56,185 nucleotides of DNA, from assembly GCA_035560555.1 (NCBI GenBank), contig DATMZF010000031.1, positions 1 to 56,185 on the forward strand, in the 5' to 3' direction. The notes beneath the pieces were generated by a model. That model was not told the origin of the DNA. It ran no database searches and saw only the letters and a list, made by a program, of their open reading frames with translations. The stretch's first letter is position 1. Every line of letters starts with the position of its first letter. Positions 34,233-41,989 of this stretch are shown here, piece by piece. Made by a program: the position numbers and the translations under genes. This DNA is from UBA11090 sp035560555 (GTDB taxonomy: Bacteria > Spirochaetota > Spirochaetia > Treponematales > Rectinemataceae).

Positions 34233-36184
34233 ACGCATTCCTCCAGCGGTATCGAGATGAGGGCGGCAAAGCCTTCACCCTCGGCGCCGGCGAGATCCAG
34301 CCTCGCGTCCTTATACAGCAGCACGAGCCTTTTCCTCACGTTCCCCAGACCCACCCTTTCGTGCAGGAGGCTGCCGTCCCCTACGGTGTCGAGCGCCGCG
34401 GGGGCGCAGCCTATGCCGTCGTCCTGCACCCGGATGACGAGCGAGTCATGCTCGATCCGCGCCCCTATGAGAAGCCGGCCCGGGCCTAGCTTGAGCTCCA
34501 GCCCATGGATGAAGGCGTTTTCCACGAGAGGCTGCACGATGAGTTTGGGTATATGTATGTCGTCGGCCGCCTCTTCGCTTTCGAACACGAAATCGAAGCG
34601 GTTTCCGTGTCGGAGTTTCTGCAGCTCGCAGTACTTTTCCAGGAACGCGAACTCCTCGGAGACGGTCGTCCACTGATCCTGCCCCAGGGCGTAGCGAAGC
34701 ATGTCCTTGAGCGCGATGATGGCGGCTTCCAGCTTTTTCGTTTCGCCCATCCTGTTCAGCGCCATCAGCGAGGTGAGCACGTTGTACATGAAGTGCGGCT
34801 GGATCTGGGCCTGCAGCGCCTCTAGCCCCGCGTCGTGCCTGGCCGCGAGGGCGGCGTGGACTTCCACGCTGTCCAGAACTTGGGCGGCGTAGTCGGCGAT
34901 GGCGGTGAGGCGCGAAAACTCGAGGTCGGTGAAGCCGCGGTCGTCGCGTGCGAAGAGAAAATAGCCCGCGTTCTTCTTGCGGACCGTCATCGGCACCACG
35001 AGGAGGGACTCGATCGAGGCCGCGAATCCCAGCGACTCGAGGTAGAAGCGCTCCGACGACAGCTCTTTAATGAAGAAGCTGCCGTTGGGTTTCGGCAGAA
35101 TCCCGCGGAATTCTGCCAAGGCTCTCGCCTCGCCCTTGGGCCAGGCGGGCAGGGAATCGAAGCCGGACTTCGCGGCGATCTGAAGCTCGTCGCCCTTGCG
35201 GGAGAATACGCAGACGCTGCGCGCTCCACCCTCGCGAAGCAGGGCGTCAGAGAGTATCGAGAGAATGGTCTCCGAATCGGGGGCCTCGGGCAGCGCTTCG
35301 TTGACGTCCTTCAGGATGCTCGGGATCGACTCGACATTCTTCTTGAGATCATCCGCCAGACGCTGGAAGGCCGAGCCGAGGGCGCCCAGCTCGTCCTTGC
35401 TCCTGATCGGGACATGGACCGAAAAATCGCCTTCCGCGACTTTTCGGATGGCGCTTTCCAGGTTGCGTATGGAAAGGAGTATCCCCGAACTGAGGAGGTA
35501 GACGACGAGGATGGTGAGGCTGCCGAGCAGGAGGACGGCGATGGCGAAGGTGAGTGTGGCGGCGCGCTCGAGGCTCTCCGCCTGGAGCCTGATGCCGCGG
35601 ACAAAGCGGTTGAGGAAGCTTTCGAAGATATTGTTCAGATAGAAGGAAGAATCGCGGATTTCGCCGAAGACCCCATAGAGCGACTCGTCCTTGCTCTCCT
35701 GCACCGTCAGGTAGAGGTCTTTTCCCTCGGCTGGAGTCAGGCCGCGGACCCGCTCGAAAAGGCCGGAAAGTCTCTCGAACTTCACGAAGGCTTGGTCCGC
35801 CAGGGGAGCGGCTGTCTCGTAAGCCGAAAAAAGCTCGGAATTCCGCCTGAGTATGTAGGCGATCATCTCGTCCTGCATGAAAACCTCGTACTCGTCGTGG
35901 AACAGGCCCGTTTCATGGGCGAATTCCTTTCCCGTGACGAGGGATCGCGGCGCCAGCACCACCGATCTGAGGGCCTGGTAGGAGTCGGGCGTGAAAAGGT
36001 CGAAGACGACATCCTTGAGGAGGCTGTACACACGGCGGGAGCGGGCTATCAGCGACATCCCGTTCTCGACCACCGTCTTCATCTCCCTCACGCGGGCGAA
36101 GGTGGCGACCGAAAGACCAGAGAGTCCTATGAAGCCTATGAGTTCAACGAGGAGCACGGCAAGGAACTTGGTTCGGATGCGCAC
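34223..36184 (-). CDS. Membrane sensor histidine kinase (LytS/YesM type)
   Basis: A 653-residue sensor kinase. A first membrane helix at about 8-30 and a second at about 212-235 enclose a roughly 180-residue outer sensor region with no recognised domain. A HAMP linker follows (about 236-285), then a GAF-like domain (about 310-440), the His_kinase phospho-acceptor segment QAQIQPHFMYNVLTSL near 458, and a HATPase domain with VENAFIHG (N box) and DDGIG (G1). The start is GTG (36184) with only weak pairing upstream. It is paired with the AraC-type regulator, and both follow a Ser/Thr kinase gene. Confidence 0.9.
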   Translation of the reverse strand: MRIRTKFLAVLLVELIGFIGLSGLSVATFARVREMKTVVENGMSLIARSRRVYSLLKDVVFDLFTPDSYQALRSVVLAPRSLVTGKEFAHETGLFHDEYEVFMQDEMIAYILRRNSELFSAYETAAPLADQAFVKFERLSGLFERVRGLTPAEGKDLYLTVQESKDESLYGVFGEIRDSSFYLNNIFESFLNRFVRGIRLQAESLERAATLTFAIAVLLLGSLTILVVYLLSSGILLSIRNLESAIRKVAEGDFSVHVPIRSKDELGALGSAFQRLADDLKKNVESIPSILKDVNEALPEAPDSETILSILSDALLREGGARSVCVFSRKGDELQIAAKSGFDSLPAWPKGEARALAEFRGILPKPNGSFFIKELSSERFYLESLGFAASIESLLVVPMTVRKKNAGYFLFARDDRGFTDLEFSRLTAIADYAAQVLDSVEVHAALAARHDAGLEALQAQIQPHFMYNVLTSLMALNRMGETKKLEAAIIALKDMLRYALGQDQWTTVSEEFAFLEKYCELQKLRHGNRFDFVFESEEAADDIHIPKLIVQPLVENAFIHGLELKLGPGRLLIGARIEHDSLVIRVQDDGIGCAPAALDTVGDGSLLHERVGLGNVRKRLVLLYKDARLDLAGAEGEGFAALISIPLEECVWA

Positions 36185-36225
36185 CGCTCAACAATAGCAT
36201 GGCGAAACCGATATCGCAAATTCTT

Positions 36226-37710
36226 TCATGGCGCAGAGGTCCCGCGCAGGCGAGATATCTCCTCCCTCAGGAGCTTTTCCAGATACAGCAGTTCCCTCTC
36301 GCTAAGCCCCGAACCCAGGAGCAGGCGCTTCGTGCCCGCCTCGATCCTGAGTTCCTTGGAGGAAATGTTGTTGACCTGCATGCGGGAGGGCAGGACCTGG
36401 ATCGAACCGATGTCTTTCAGGGGCCACGACGAGACGCGTTCGAACCCGAAGAACTCAGTGCGGAGGCGCAGATCGTCGCGGGTCAGGAGGACATCATATT
36501 TCGTGAAGCTGGGGGCCAGCATGGTTTTCGTCATGAAGACACCGACAACCCAGAAGGGAATGCTGAACATCGGGAACATCATTGGAGCCTTCATCCTCAG
36601 CGTCATCAGCGTCCAGAAGGCGATGAAGCCTATCCAGATCGACGCGAACATGAAGCCCTGACCCGAGGAAGCCCTGATGCCGGCGCGAGGAATTTTCAGG
36701 CTCAGGCTATCCTCCGAACTTTCGATAAGCACTTTGCTTTCGGCGGGGAGGCTTTCGGGGTACGTTGGCTTGTCGGACCTCTTTGTCCCGCCGGAAGGTC
36801 TCAGCGCCGAGTCCGATGGCGAATACGAATTAGCGTTCCGACGAGTATCCGCGCTCACGTCTCGCGCCGGAGCCTTGGCCGGCGCGCGCCAGCCCTCTTG
36901 AGGCTCCAGTTCGCCGCGCAGAATGGCCGAGGCCACGCTGGCGGGAAGGCTTCGGCGGCTCACGTCGGGATCGAGCCATGACGAAAGGACCGTCTCGAGC
37001 TTCGCGGAGATGTCGACGACGCCGTTCAGGTCTATTTTCAGGCCGCTCGTGGGCAGTTCGGCGGGATTCCTGCCCGTCAGGAGGAAGACGGCCGTGGCCG
37101 CCGCGCCGTAGAGGTCGGAGCGATGCGTGGCCCTACCGGCCACCTGCTCCAGGGGAATGTAGCCCGCCGTTCCCACGAGGGTGGCCCCGGGAAAAAGCGC
37201 CGTCCGCACGGCGTCCTGGACGCCCGAAAAATCGACGAGAGCGATCGAAGCGTCCTTTTTAAGGATGATGTTGCGCGGATTCACGTCCCTGTGGACGATG
37301 GGAGGGCGCAGGGAACCCAGGTAAGCGAGGATGTCGGAAAGCTCGGCCAAAATCCTCTCGACATCGGCTTCGGTGAATTTCCTGCCCGACTTCACGATCT
37401 TCTCGAGATCCTGCCCTTCGATATATTCCATGGCGAGCACGAGGCGCAGGCGGCTTTCCGACTCCGCCTCGAAGCTGTCGAAGTATCCGGGAATTCCGGG
37501 GTGGGTGAGGCTTTTCAGCGCCTCGGCCTCGCGCCTGAATATGTCCACCATATTCCAGGAGGATGTTTCGGTGAGATCCAGCACCTTGAGCACTGCCTGG
37601 GGCTTGCCCGATTCCGGATCCTCGGGGCTGGCGAGCCATGTCGAGGCGGATATGCCTCTCCCCAGCTGCCGTATGAGTCTGTATTCGCCTATTTTCTCGG
37701 ATTCTTTCAA
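36226..37710 (-). CDS. Hanks-type Ser/Thr protein kinase with membrane-anchored C-terminal domain
   Basis: A 494-residue protein. The kinase domain spans about 8-270: glycine loop LGRGISAST, catalytic lysine in AVLKVLD, helix-C glutamate in FRREAEAL, catalytic loop HRDVNPRN near 137, and a metal-binding segment reading VDFSG instead of the usual DFG near 157. TAGYIPLEQ and SDLYGAAATAVFLLTG are the activation-segment end and helix F. A proline/serine-rich linker (270-345) leads to two membrane helices (about 350-395) and a cytoplasmic PH-like beta-rich tail. The start is TTG at 37710. It lies 26 bp after a TPR gene and 41 bp before the sensor kinase, likely one operon. Confidence 0.88.
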   Translation of the reverse strand: MKESEKIGEYRLIRQLGRGISASTWLASPEDPESGKPQAVLKVLDLTETSSWNMVDIFRREAEALKSLTHPGIPGYFDSFEAESESRLRLVLAMEYIEGQDLEKIVKSGRKFTEADVERILAELSDILAYLGSLRPPIVHRDVNPRNIILKKDASIALVDFSGVQDAVRTALFPGATLVGTAGYIPLEQVAGRATHRSDLYGAAATAVFLLTGRNPAELPTSGLKIDLNGVVDISAKLETVLSSWLDPDVSRRSLPASVASAILRGELEPQEGWRAPAKAPARDVSADTRRNANSYSPSDSALRPSGGTKRSDKPTYPESLPAESKVLIESSEDSLSLKIPRAGIRASSGQGFMFASIWIGFIAFWTLMTLRMKAPMMFPMFSIPFWVVGVFMTKTMLAPSFTKYDVLLTRDDLRLRTEFFGFERVSSWPLKDIGSIQVLPSRMQVNNISSKELRIEAGTKRLLLGSGLSERELLYLEKLLREEISRLRGTSAP

Positions 37711-37736
37711 TAGAGGAGTTCCTTCCTGACCGGCGG

Positions 37737-38303
37737 CTATTCCCTGGACTCATCCCGGTAGTCGTTTATCATGTTCGCTTTCCTTAGCGCTTCGAGCGCC
37801 TTGGCCCTTTCCATCCTGAGCCCCAACTCCTCGTAGGTGTCGGCCAAATTGAACCAGGCTTCGGCCATGTCGGGGTCGACTGCTACCGCCTTTTCGAAAC
37901 ATTTCCGCGCCTCGCCGTATTCGGCCTTCCTGAAACGTATGACGCCCAGATCATTCCAGGCCTGCGCGAAATCGGGGCGCTGCTCGATGGCGCTTCCATA
38001 CAGATCGACGGCGCTCGCGAAATCGTCTTCCTCGTAGGAGAGGAGGCCGAGCGCGTGGATAAAGTCCGGCTCGCCGGGGGAGAGGCGCAGCGCTTCGATG
38101 AGATCCCTCCTGGCGCCCTCGAAGTCGCCCGAGAGCCGTTCCGCTTCGGCCCTGTTGAAGAGGATGCCCGGCATGTCTGGACTCATGCCGAGAGCTTCGG
38201 TGAAGGTGGCTATCGCCTCGGGATACCTTCCGGAATCGGTCATTCTGATGCCTTTCGCGTTCAGCGCCGAAGCCGTGGAATTTTCGTCGGACTGCGATTG
38301 CAT
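37737..38303 (-). CDS. TPR-repeat protein
   Basis: A 188-residue soluble protein made of about five tetratricopeptide repeats (34-residue helix pairs) from residue 15 on. Examples are GRYPEAIATFTEALGMSPDM, the GDFEGARRDLIEALRLSPGE repeat, DDFASAVDLYGSAIEQRPDF, and AEYGEARKCFEKAVAVDPDM with AWFNLADTYEELG. No signal peptide. A strong AAGGAGG precedes the ATG. It is the first gene of the group with the Ser/Thr kinase and may scaffold its substrates; that is inference from position only. Confidence 0.88.
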   Translation of the reverse strand: MQSQSDENSTASALNAKGIRMTDSGRYPEAIATFTEALGMSPDMPGILFNRAEAERLSGDFEGARRDLIEALRLSPGEPDFIHALGLLSYEEDDFASAVDLYGSAIEQRPDFAQAWNDLGVIRFRKAEYGEARKCFEKAVAVDPDMAEAWFNLADTYEELGLRMERAKALEALRKANMINDYRDESRE

Positions 38304-38445
38304 CTGTGCCTCCTTGGGGCGTGGAATCCGGTCAATCCTTAACGCCGGGGCATGTTGGCCCCGCTCATAGGAATGATAGTCGATTTTTGGCTAAAGGTCA
38401 TCACGATTCGTGGCCAGCGTCAAGTTTGTCGCGGGAAACAGTTTA

Positions 38446-38532
38446 TTTGCAAAAAGATAAATTTTTATCTATAATAAAAATCATCTTCGGATATAGGCGG
38501 GGCTTGCCTAAAATGGAAAGCGCTTGTATAAT
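38446..38532 (+). promoter_or_regulatory. Tandem promoters and operator-like repeat of the hydrogenase operon
   Basis: P1: TTTGCA (38446-38451), 18 bp, TATAAT (38470-38475). P2: TTGCCT (38504-38509), 17 bp, TATAAT (38527-38532). Between the P1 boxes lies a perfect inverted repeat AGATAAA-TT-TTTATCT (38455-38470). It does not fit the Rex or FNR consensus that I know, but its place suggests a repressor site. The rest of 38304-38590 is AT-rich leader with no gene. Confidence 0.65.
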
Positions 38533-38590
38533 GTCAATATATTATTATCGATATAGTTGTACTTATATATAGCAATGTGGAGGTAGTGGC

Positions 38591-39067
38591 ATGCCGGCTG
38601 CGAACATCGAATTTTCGGGCGAACTGAACGGCTTTATCGAGGAATGGGGCAAAAAACCCGGTGGACTCGTCATGATGCTTCACCGTATCCAGAGCGAATT
38701 CGGCTATATTCCCCGCGAAGCGGCCGAAAAACTGTCGAGAATGATCGGACTTCCCCTGGCCAAGATATATGGCGTCATAACGTTCTACCATTTTTTTAAG
38801 ACCAAGATGCCCGGAAAGCACAGAATCGCGATGTGCATGGGCACCGCCTGCTATCTCAAGGGAGCTCAGGACATCGTCGAAGAGGCGCGTTCCATTTTGG
38901 GAATCGCCGGAGACGACGTGACCGACGACGCTCTGTTCAGCATCGATGAAGTGCGCTGCCTCGGCTGTTGCGGTCTCGCCCCGGTCATCCAGGTGGACGA
39001 TGAAGTATATGGCAAAGTCACCAAGGATCAGCTTCCGGATATCATCGTAAAATACAGGAATCGCTAA
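38591..39067 (+). CDS. hydC: NADH-quinone oxidoreductase NuoE-like [2Fe-2S] subunit of [FeFe]-hydrogenase
   Basis: A 158-residue thioredoxin-like [2Fe-2S] protein (NuoE/HndA/HydC family). Four cluster cysteines appear as C-x4-C in MCMGTACYLKG (about residue 80-86) and C-x3-C in RCLGCCGLAP (about 120). The N-terminal helical part includes LHRIQSEFGYIPREA and GVITFYHFF. It carries electrons within the NAD(P)-linked, often electron-bifurcating, hydrogenase complex. GGAGG lies 7 nt upstream of the ATG. First gene of the operon, behind two promoters. Confidence 0.92.
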   Translation: MPAANIEFSGELNGFIEEWGKKPGGLVMMLHRIQSEFGYIPREAAEKLSRMIGLPLAKIYGVITFYHFFKTKMPGKHRIAMCMGTACYLKGAQDIVEEARSILGIAGDDVTDDALFSIDEVRCLGCCGLAPVIQVDDEVYGKVTKDQLPDIIVKYRNR

Positions 39068-39068
39068 A

Positions 39069-39084
39069 GGACGCAAACGCGTCC
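39069..39084 (+). repeat. Short intercistronic hairpin after hydC
   Basis: GGACGC (39069-39074) pairs perfectly with GCGTCC (39079-39084) around AAAC, starting one base after the hydC stop codon. There is no T-run. It separates hydC from the weakly initiated ATPase-domain gene and may stabilise the upstream message. Confidence 0.5.
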
Positions 39085-39102
39085 GCCAATCGGGCGTTTT
39101 GG

Positions 39103-39633
39103 ATGCACTACGCAATCGTCGACTTCGTTATCGACATCGTGCAAAACTCCTGCGAGGCGGACGCTAAAACCATCGATGTCGTGTTCGACGAAGACGAAGA
39201 CGGCGTCGATGTCCGGGTGCGCGATGACGGGAAGGGGATGGATGCCGGTCAGCTTCGGCGAGCCCTCGACCCCTTCGTCACCGATGGACGGAAGCATCCC
39301 GGCCGAAAGGTGGGGCTTGGGTTGCCTTTCCTGAAACAGGCCACCGATCAGGACGGAGGGACGTTCTTCATTGGCTCGGAGAAGGGCCAAGGCACCGAGG
39401 TGGTTTTTCGTTTCGACAGGAAGAACGTGGATTGTCCCCCTTTGGGGGATGTTCCGGGCATGTTGCTTACGATTTTATGCCTGCCCGGCGCTCAGGAGAT
39501 GGTCATCTCCAGGAAGCGGAACGGATTTTCGTACGAGCTCAGGAAGAGCGAGTTGACGGAGGCGCTTGGGAATCTCGAAGAGGTTTCCTCGCTCGCTCTG
39601 CTGAAGCAATATTTGCGATCGCAGGAAGAATGA
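39103..39633 (+). CDS. HATPase-domain (histidine-kinase-like ATPase) protein in hydrogenase operon
   Basis: A 176-residue cytoplasmic protein with a GHKL ATP-binding fold over residues 1-105. Markers are the N-box IVDFVIDIVQNSCEADA, the G1 box VRDDGKGMD and G2 GRKVGLGLPFL, then GQGTEVVFRF. No phospho-acceptor histidine domain or membrane segment is present, so it is not a complete sensor kinase. Similar genes accompany [FeFe]-hydrogenase operons in other anaerobes (Thermotoga/clostridia type), with unknown function. The ribosome site is very weak (only TTTTGG before ATG), and a hairpin lies upstream, so low expression is likely. Confidence 0.75.
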   Translation: MHYAIVDFVIDIVQNSCEADAKTIDVVFDEDEDGVDVRVRDDGKGMDAGQLRRALDPFVTDGRKHPGRKVGLGLPFLKQATDQDGGTFFIGSEKGQGTEVVFRFDRKNVDCPPLGDVPGMLLTILCLPGAQEMVISRKRNGFSYELRKSELTEALGNLEEVSSLALLKQYLRSQEE

Positions 39634-39704
39634 GCTGACCTGCCGATCGCCTGGTCCCGACGCGGAAAAGGCGATTTATAGGCAGCGAAGGAAGGAGTAG
39701 ACCT

Positions 39705-40181
39705 ATGGCAAGGATGACCCTCGACGAGCTTCGGGCGCTTCGTGATTCGAAACGTCAGGACTTGGCGCGGCGGGATGTGGAAGGCAAGGACATCCAAATT
39801 ATCGTCGGAATGGGAACGTGCGGGATAGCGGCTGGCGCGAAGCTCACCTTCGACGCCCTCGTCGATTCGATCCAGAAGCACGGCCTTGAAAACAAGGTTC
39901 TCATCAGGCAGACCGGATGCATGGGGCTTTGCTATGTCGAGCCGACCGTCGAAGTGCTGCTCCCCGGGATGCCCACCGTCATTTATGGAAAGATGACGGC
40001 GGAAACCGCGGAAGAGTTCGTGCAGAAACATTTGATCGAGCATACCCTGCTCGACAATCATATTTTTGACCGCCCGGCGGCCGATATCATCGTGAAGGCC
40101 GGCGGCGCGAAGTCCGACGATGCCGGCCTTCGCGGCGCGGAAGGCTCCTCCTTCCGCGAGGCTGCGAAGGGAGGCAAATGA
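39705..40181 (+). CDS. hndB: [2Fe-2S] ferredoxin-like subunit (HndB type)
   Basis: A 158-residue thioredoxin-like ferredoxin. Candidate cluster cysteines lie in GMGTCGIAAGA (about residue 45), and in TGCMGLCYVEP (about 78-82), a pattern like HndB of NADP-reducing hydrogenase. The last 40 residues (after DRPAADIIVKAGG) are a low-complexity tail. AGGAG sits 7 nt before the ATG. Only three cysteines are in the core, fewer than the four of a standard site, so cluster ligation should be regarded as uncertain. It overlaps the next subunit by one base. Confidence 0.85.
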   Translation: MARMTLDELRALRDSKRQDLARRDVEGKDIQIIVGMGTCGIAAGAKLTFDALVDSIQKHGLENKVLIRQTGCMGLCYVEPTVEVLLPGMPTVIYGKMTAETAEEFVQKHLIEHTLLDNHIFDRPAADIIVKAGGAKSDDAGLRGAEGSSFREAAKGGK

Positions 40182-41971
40182 TGGCGAAGAAAAACTTTAT
40201 ACTCGTCTGCGGCGGCACCGGCTGCGAATCCTCGAAGAGCGATGAGATTTATCGCGGCTTGATAAAAGAAGCCGAGCTCCAGGGCGTAAAGGACGACGTG
40301 CAGATCGTCAAGACCGGCTGTTTCGGTTTTTGCGAAAAGGGCCCCATCGTCAAGGTACTCCCCTCCGAATCCTTCTATGTCGAAGTGAAGCCCGAGGACG
40401 CGAAGGAAATTATCGCCGAACAGGTGATCAAGGGACGCGAGGTCCAGAGGCTCCTCTACAAGAAGGACCAGAAGACCGCCGATAACGTGAAGGTCCAGGA
40501 CATCGAATTCTACCAGAAACAGTTCCGCATCGTTCTGCGCAACTGCGGCGTCATCAACCCCGAGAACATCGAGGAGTACATCGCCCGCGACGGCTACGTA
40601 GCCCTCGAAAAAGCCCTCTTCGACATGAGTCCCCAGGAGATCATCGACACGATCAAGGCTTCGGGCCTGCGCGGCCGCGGCGGCGCGGGATTCCCCACCG
40701 GCCTGAAGTGGGAAACCGCGAGCAAGGTGCACAGCGACGTGAAATATGTCGTCTGCAACGCCGACGAAGGCGACCCGGGCGCCTACATGGACAGGTCCAC
40801 CATCGAAGGCGACCCGCACTCGGTCCTTGAAGCGATGATGATCGCCGGAAAGGCCATAGGCTCCAACAACGGCTACGTATACATCCGCGCCGAATATCCC
40901 CTCGCCATCGAGAGGCTGAAGGTAGCCATCCAGCAGGCCAAGGATATGGGCCTCATGGGCAAAAACATCCTCGGATCGGGCTTCGACTTCGATGTCGAAA
41001 TCAGGCTGGGCGCCGGCGCCTTCGTCTGCGGCGAAGAGACGGCTCTACTCAAGTCCATCGAGGGCAGCCGCGGCATGCCCATCCCGAAACCGCCATTCCC
41101 CGCCATCAAGGGCCTCTGGGGCAAGCCGACCATCATCAACAACGTCGAAACCCTCGCAAACGTCCCCGTCATCATGACGAAGGGAGCGGCGTGGTTCGCT
41201 TCCATCGGCACCGACAAGTCCAAGGGGACCAAGGTTTTCGCCCTCACCGGCAAGATCAACAACTCGGGCCTCATCGAAGTCCCCATGGGCACCACGCTGC
41301 GCGAGATCATCTTCGACATCGGCGGCGGCATCAGGAACGGCAAGAAGTTCAAGGGCGTCCAGACCGGCGGCCCGTCGGGCGGCATCATCGTCGAGAAAGA
41401 TCTCGATGTCCCGATTTCCTATGAGAGTCTCGTGGCCCTCGGCTCCATGATGGGCTCGGGCGGCATGATCGTCATGGACGAAGACGACTGCGTCGTCGAC
41501 GTCTCCAAGTTCTACATGGCCTTCTGCGTCGACGAATCCTGCGGAAAATGCGCCCCCTGCCGCATCGGCACCAACCAGATGCACGCCCTCCTCGACAAGA
41601 TCACCAAGGGCAAGGGCGAGGAAAAAGACCTGGAGAGCCTGGAGAGGATCGGAAAGGCCATGACGAAGGCTTCCCTCTGCATGCTGGGCGGTTCCGCGGC
41701 CAACCCCACGATGGCGACCATCCGCCACTTCAGGGACGAATATCTCGAACACATCGTAGAACACAAATGCCGGGCCGGAAAATGCAAGGATCTCATCGTC
41801 TACTCGATCAACCCGGCGAAATGCATAGGCTGCGGGCTCTGCGCGCGCAAATGCCCAGTGCCTTGCATCGCGGGCGAGAAGAAACAGCCTCATGTGATCG
41901 ACGCCTCGCGCTGCCTGAAATGCGGCGAGTGCTTCAAGGCCTGCAAATTCGGCGCAGTGGTCAAGAGCTAA
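40181..41971 (+). CDS. hydB: NAD(P)-linked [FeFe]-hydrogenase flavoprotein subunit (NuoF/HndC/HydB)
   Basis: A 596-residue FMN- and iron-sulphur subunit. The N-terminal [2Fe-2S] domain (1-110) has CGGTGCESSKS and KTGCFGFCEKGP. The NuoF core (about 130-520) shows the GLRGRGGAGFPTGLKW nucleotide loop, NADEGDPGAYMDR (FMN site) and ESCGKCAPCRIGTNQM (4Fe-4S). The C-terminus adds two [4Fe-4S] ferredoxin sites: CIGCGLCARKCPVPC and CLKCGECFKACKFGA. It oxidises or reduces NAD(P)H in the hydrogenase complex. The ATG at 40181 has GGAGG 6 nt upstream; an ATG one codon earlier is possible. Confidence 0.93.
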   Translation: MAKKNFILVCGGTGCESSKSDEIYRGLIKEAELQGVKDDVQIVKTGCFGFCEKGPIVKVLPSESFYVEVKPEDAKEIIAEQVIKGREVQRLLYKKDQKTADNVKVQDIEFYQKQFRIVLRNCGVINPENIEEYIARDGYVALEKALFDMSPQEIIDTIKASGLRGRGGAGFPTGLKWETASKVHSDVKYVVCNADEGDPGAYMDRSTIEGDPHSVLEAMMIAGKAIGSNNGYVYIRAEYPLAIERLKVAIQQAKDMGLMGKNILGSGFDFDVEIRLGAGAFVCGEETALLKSIEGSRGMPIPKPPFPAIKGLWGKPTIINNVETLANVPVIMTKGAAWFASIGTDKSKGTKVFALTGKINNSGLIEVPMGTTLREIIFDIGGGIRNGKKFKGVQTGGPSGGIIVEKDLDVPISYESLVALGSMMGSGGMIVMDEDDCVVDVSKFYMAFCVDESCGKCAPCRIGTNQMHALLDKITKGKGEEKDLESLERIGKAMTKASLCMLGGSAANPTMATIRHFRDEYLEHIVEHKCRAGKCKDLIVYSINPAKCIGCGLCARKCPVPCIAGEKKQPHVIDASRCLKCGECFKACKFGAVVKS

Positions 41972-41989
41972 GGACGGGGAGAAACTACC

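Noticed and set aside
34835..36661. 608-codon plus-strand frame across the sensor kinase and Ser/Thr kinase
   Set aside because: It spans two well-supported minus-strand genes and their junction and shows no recognisable domain.
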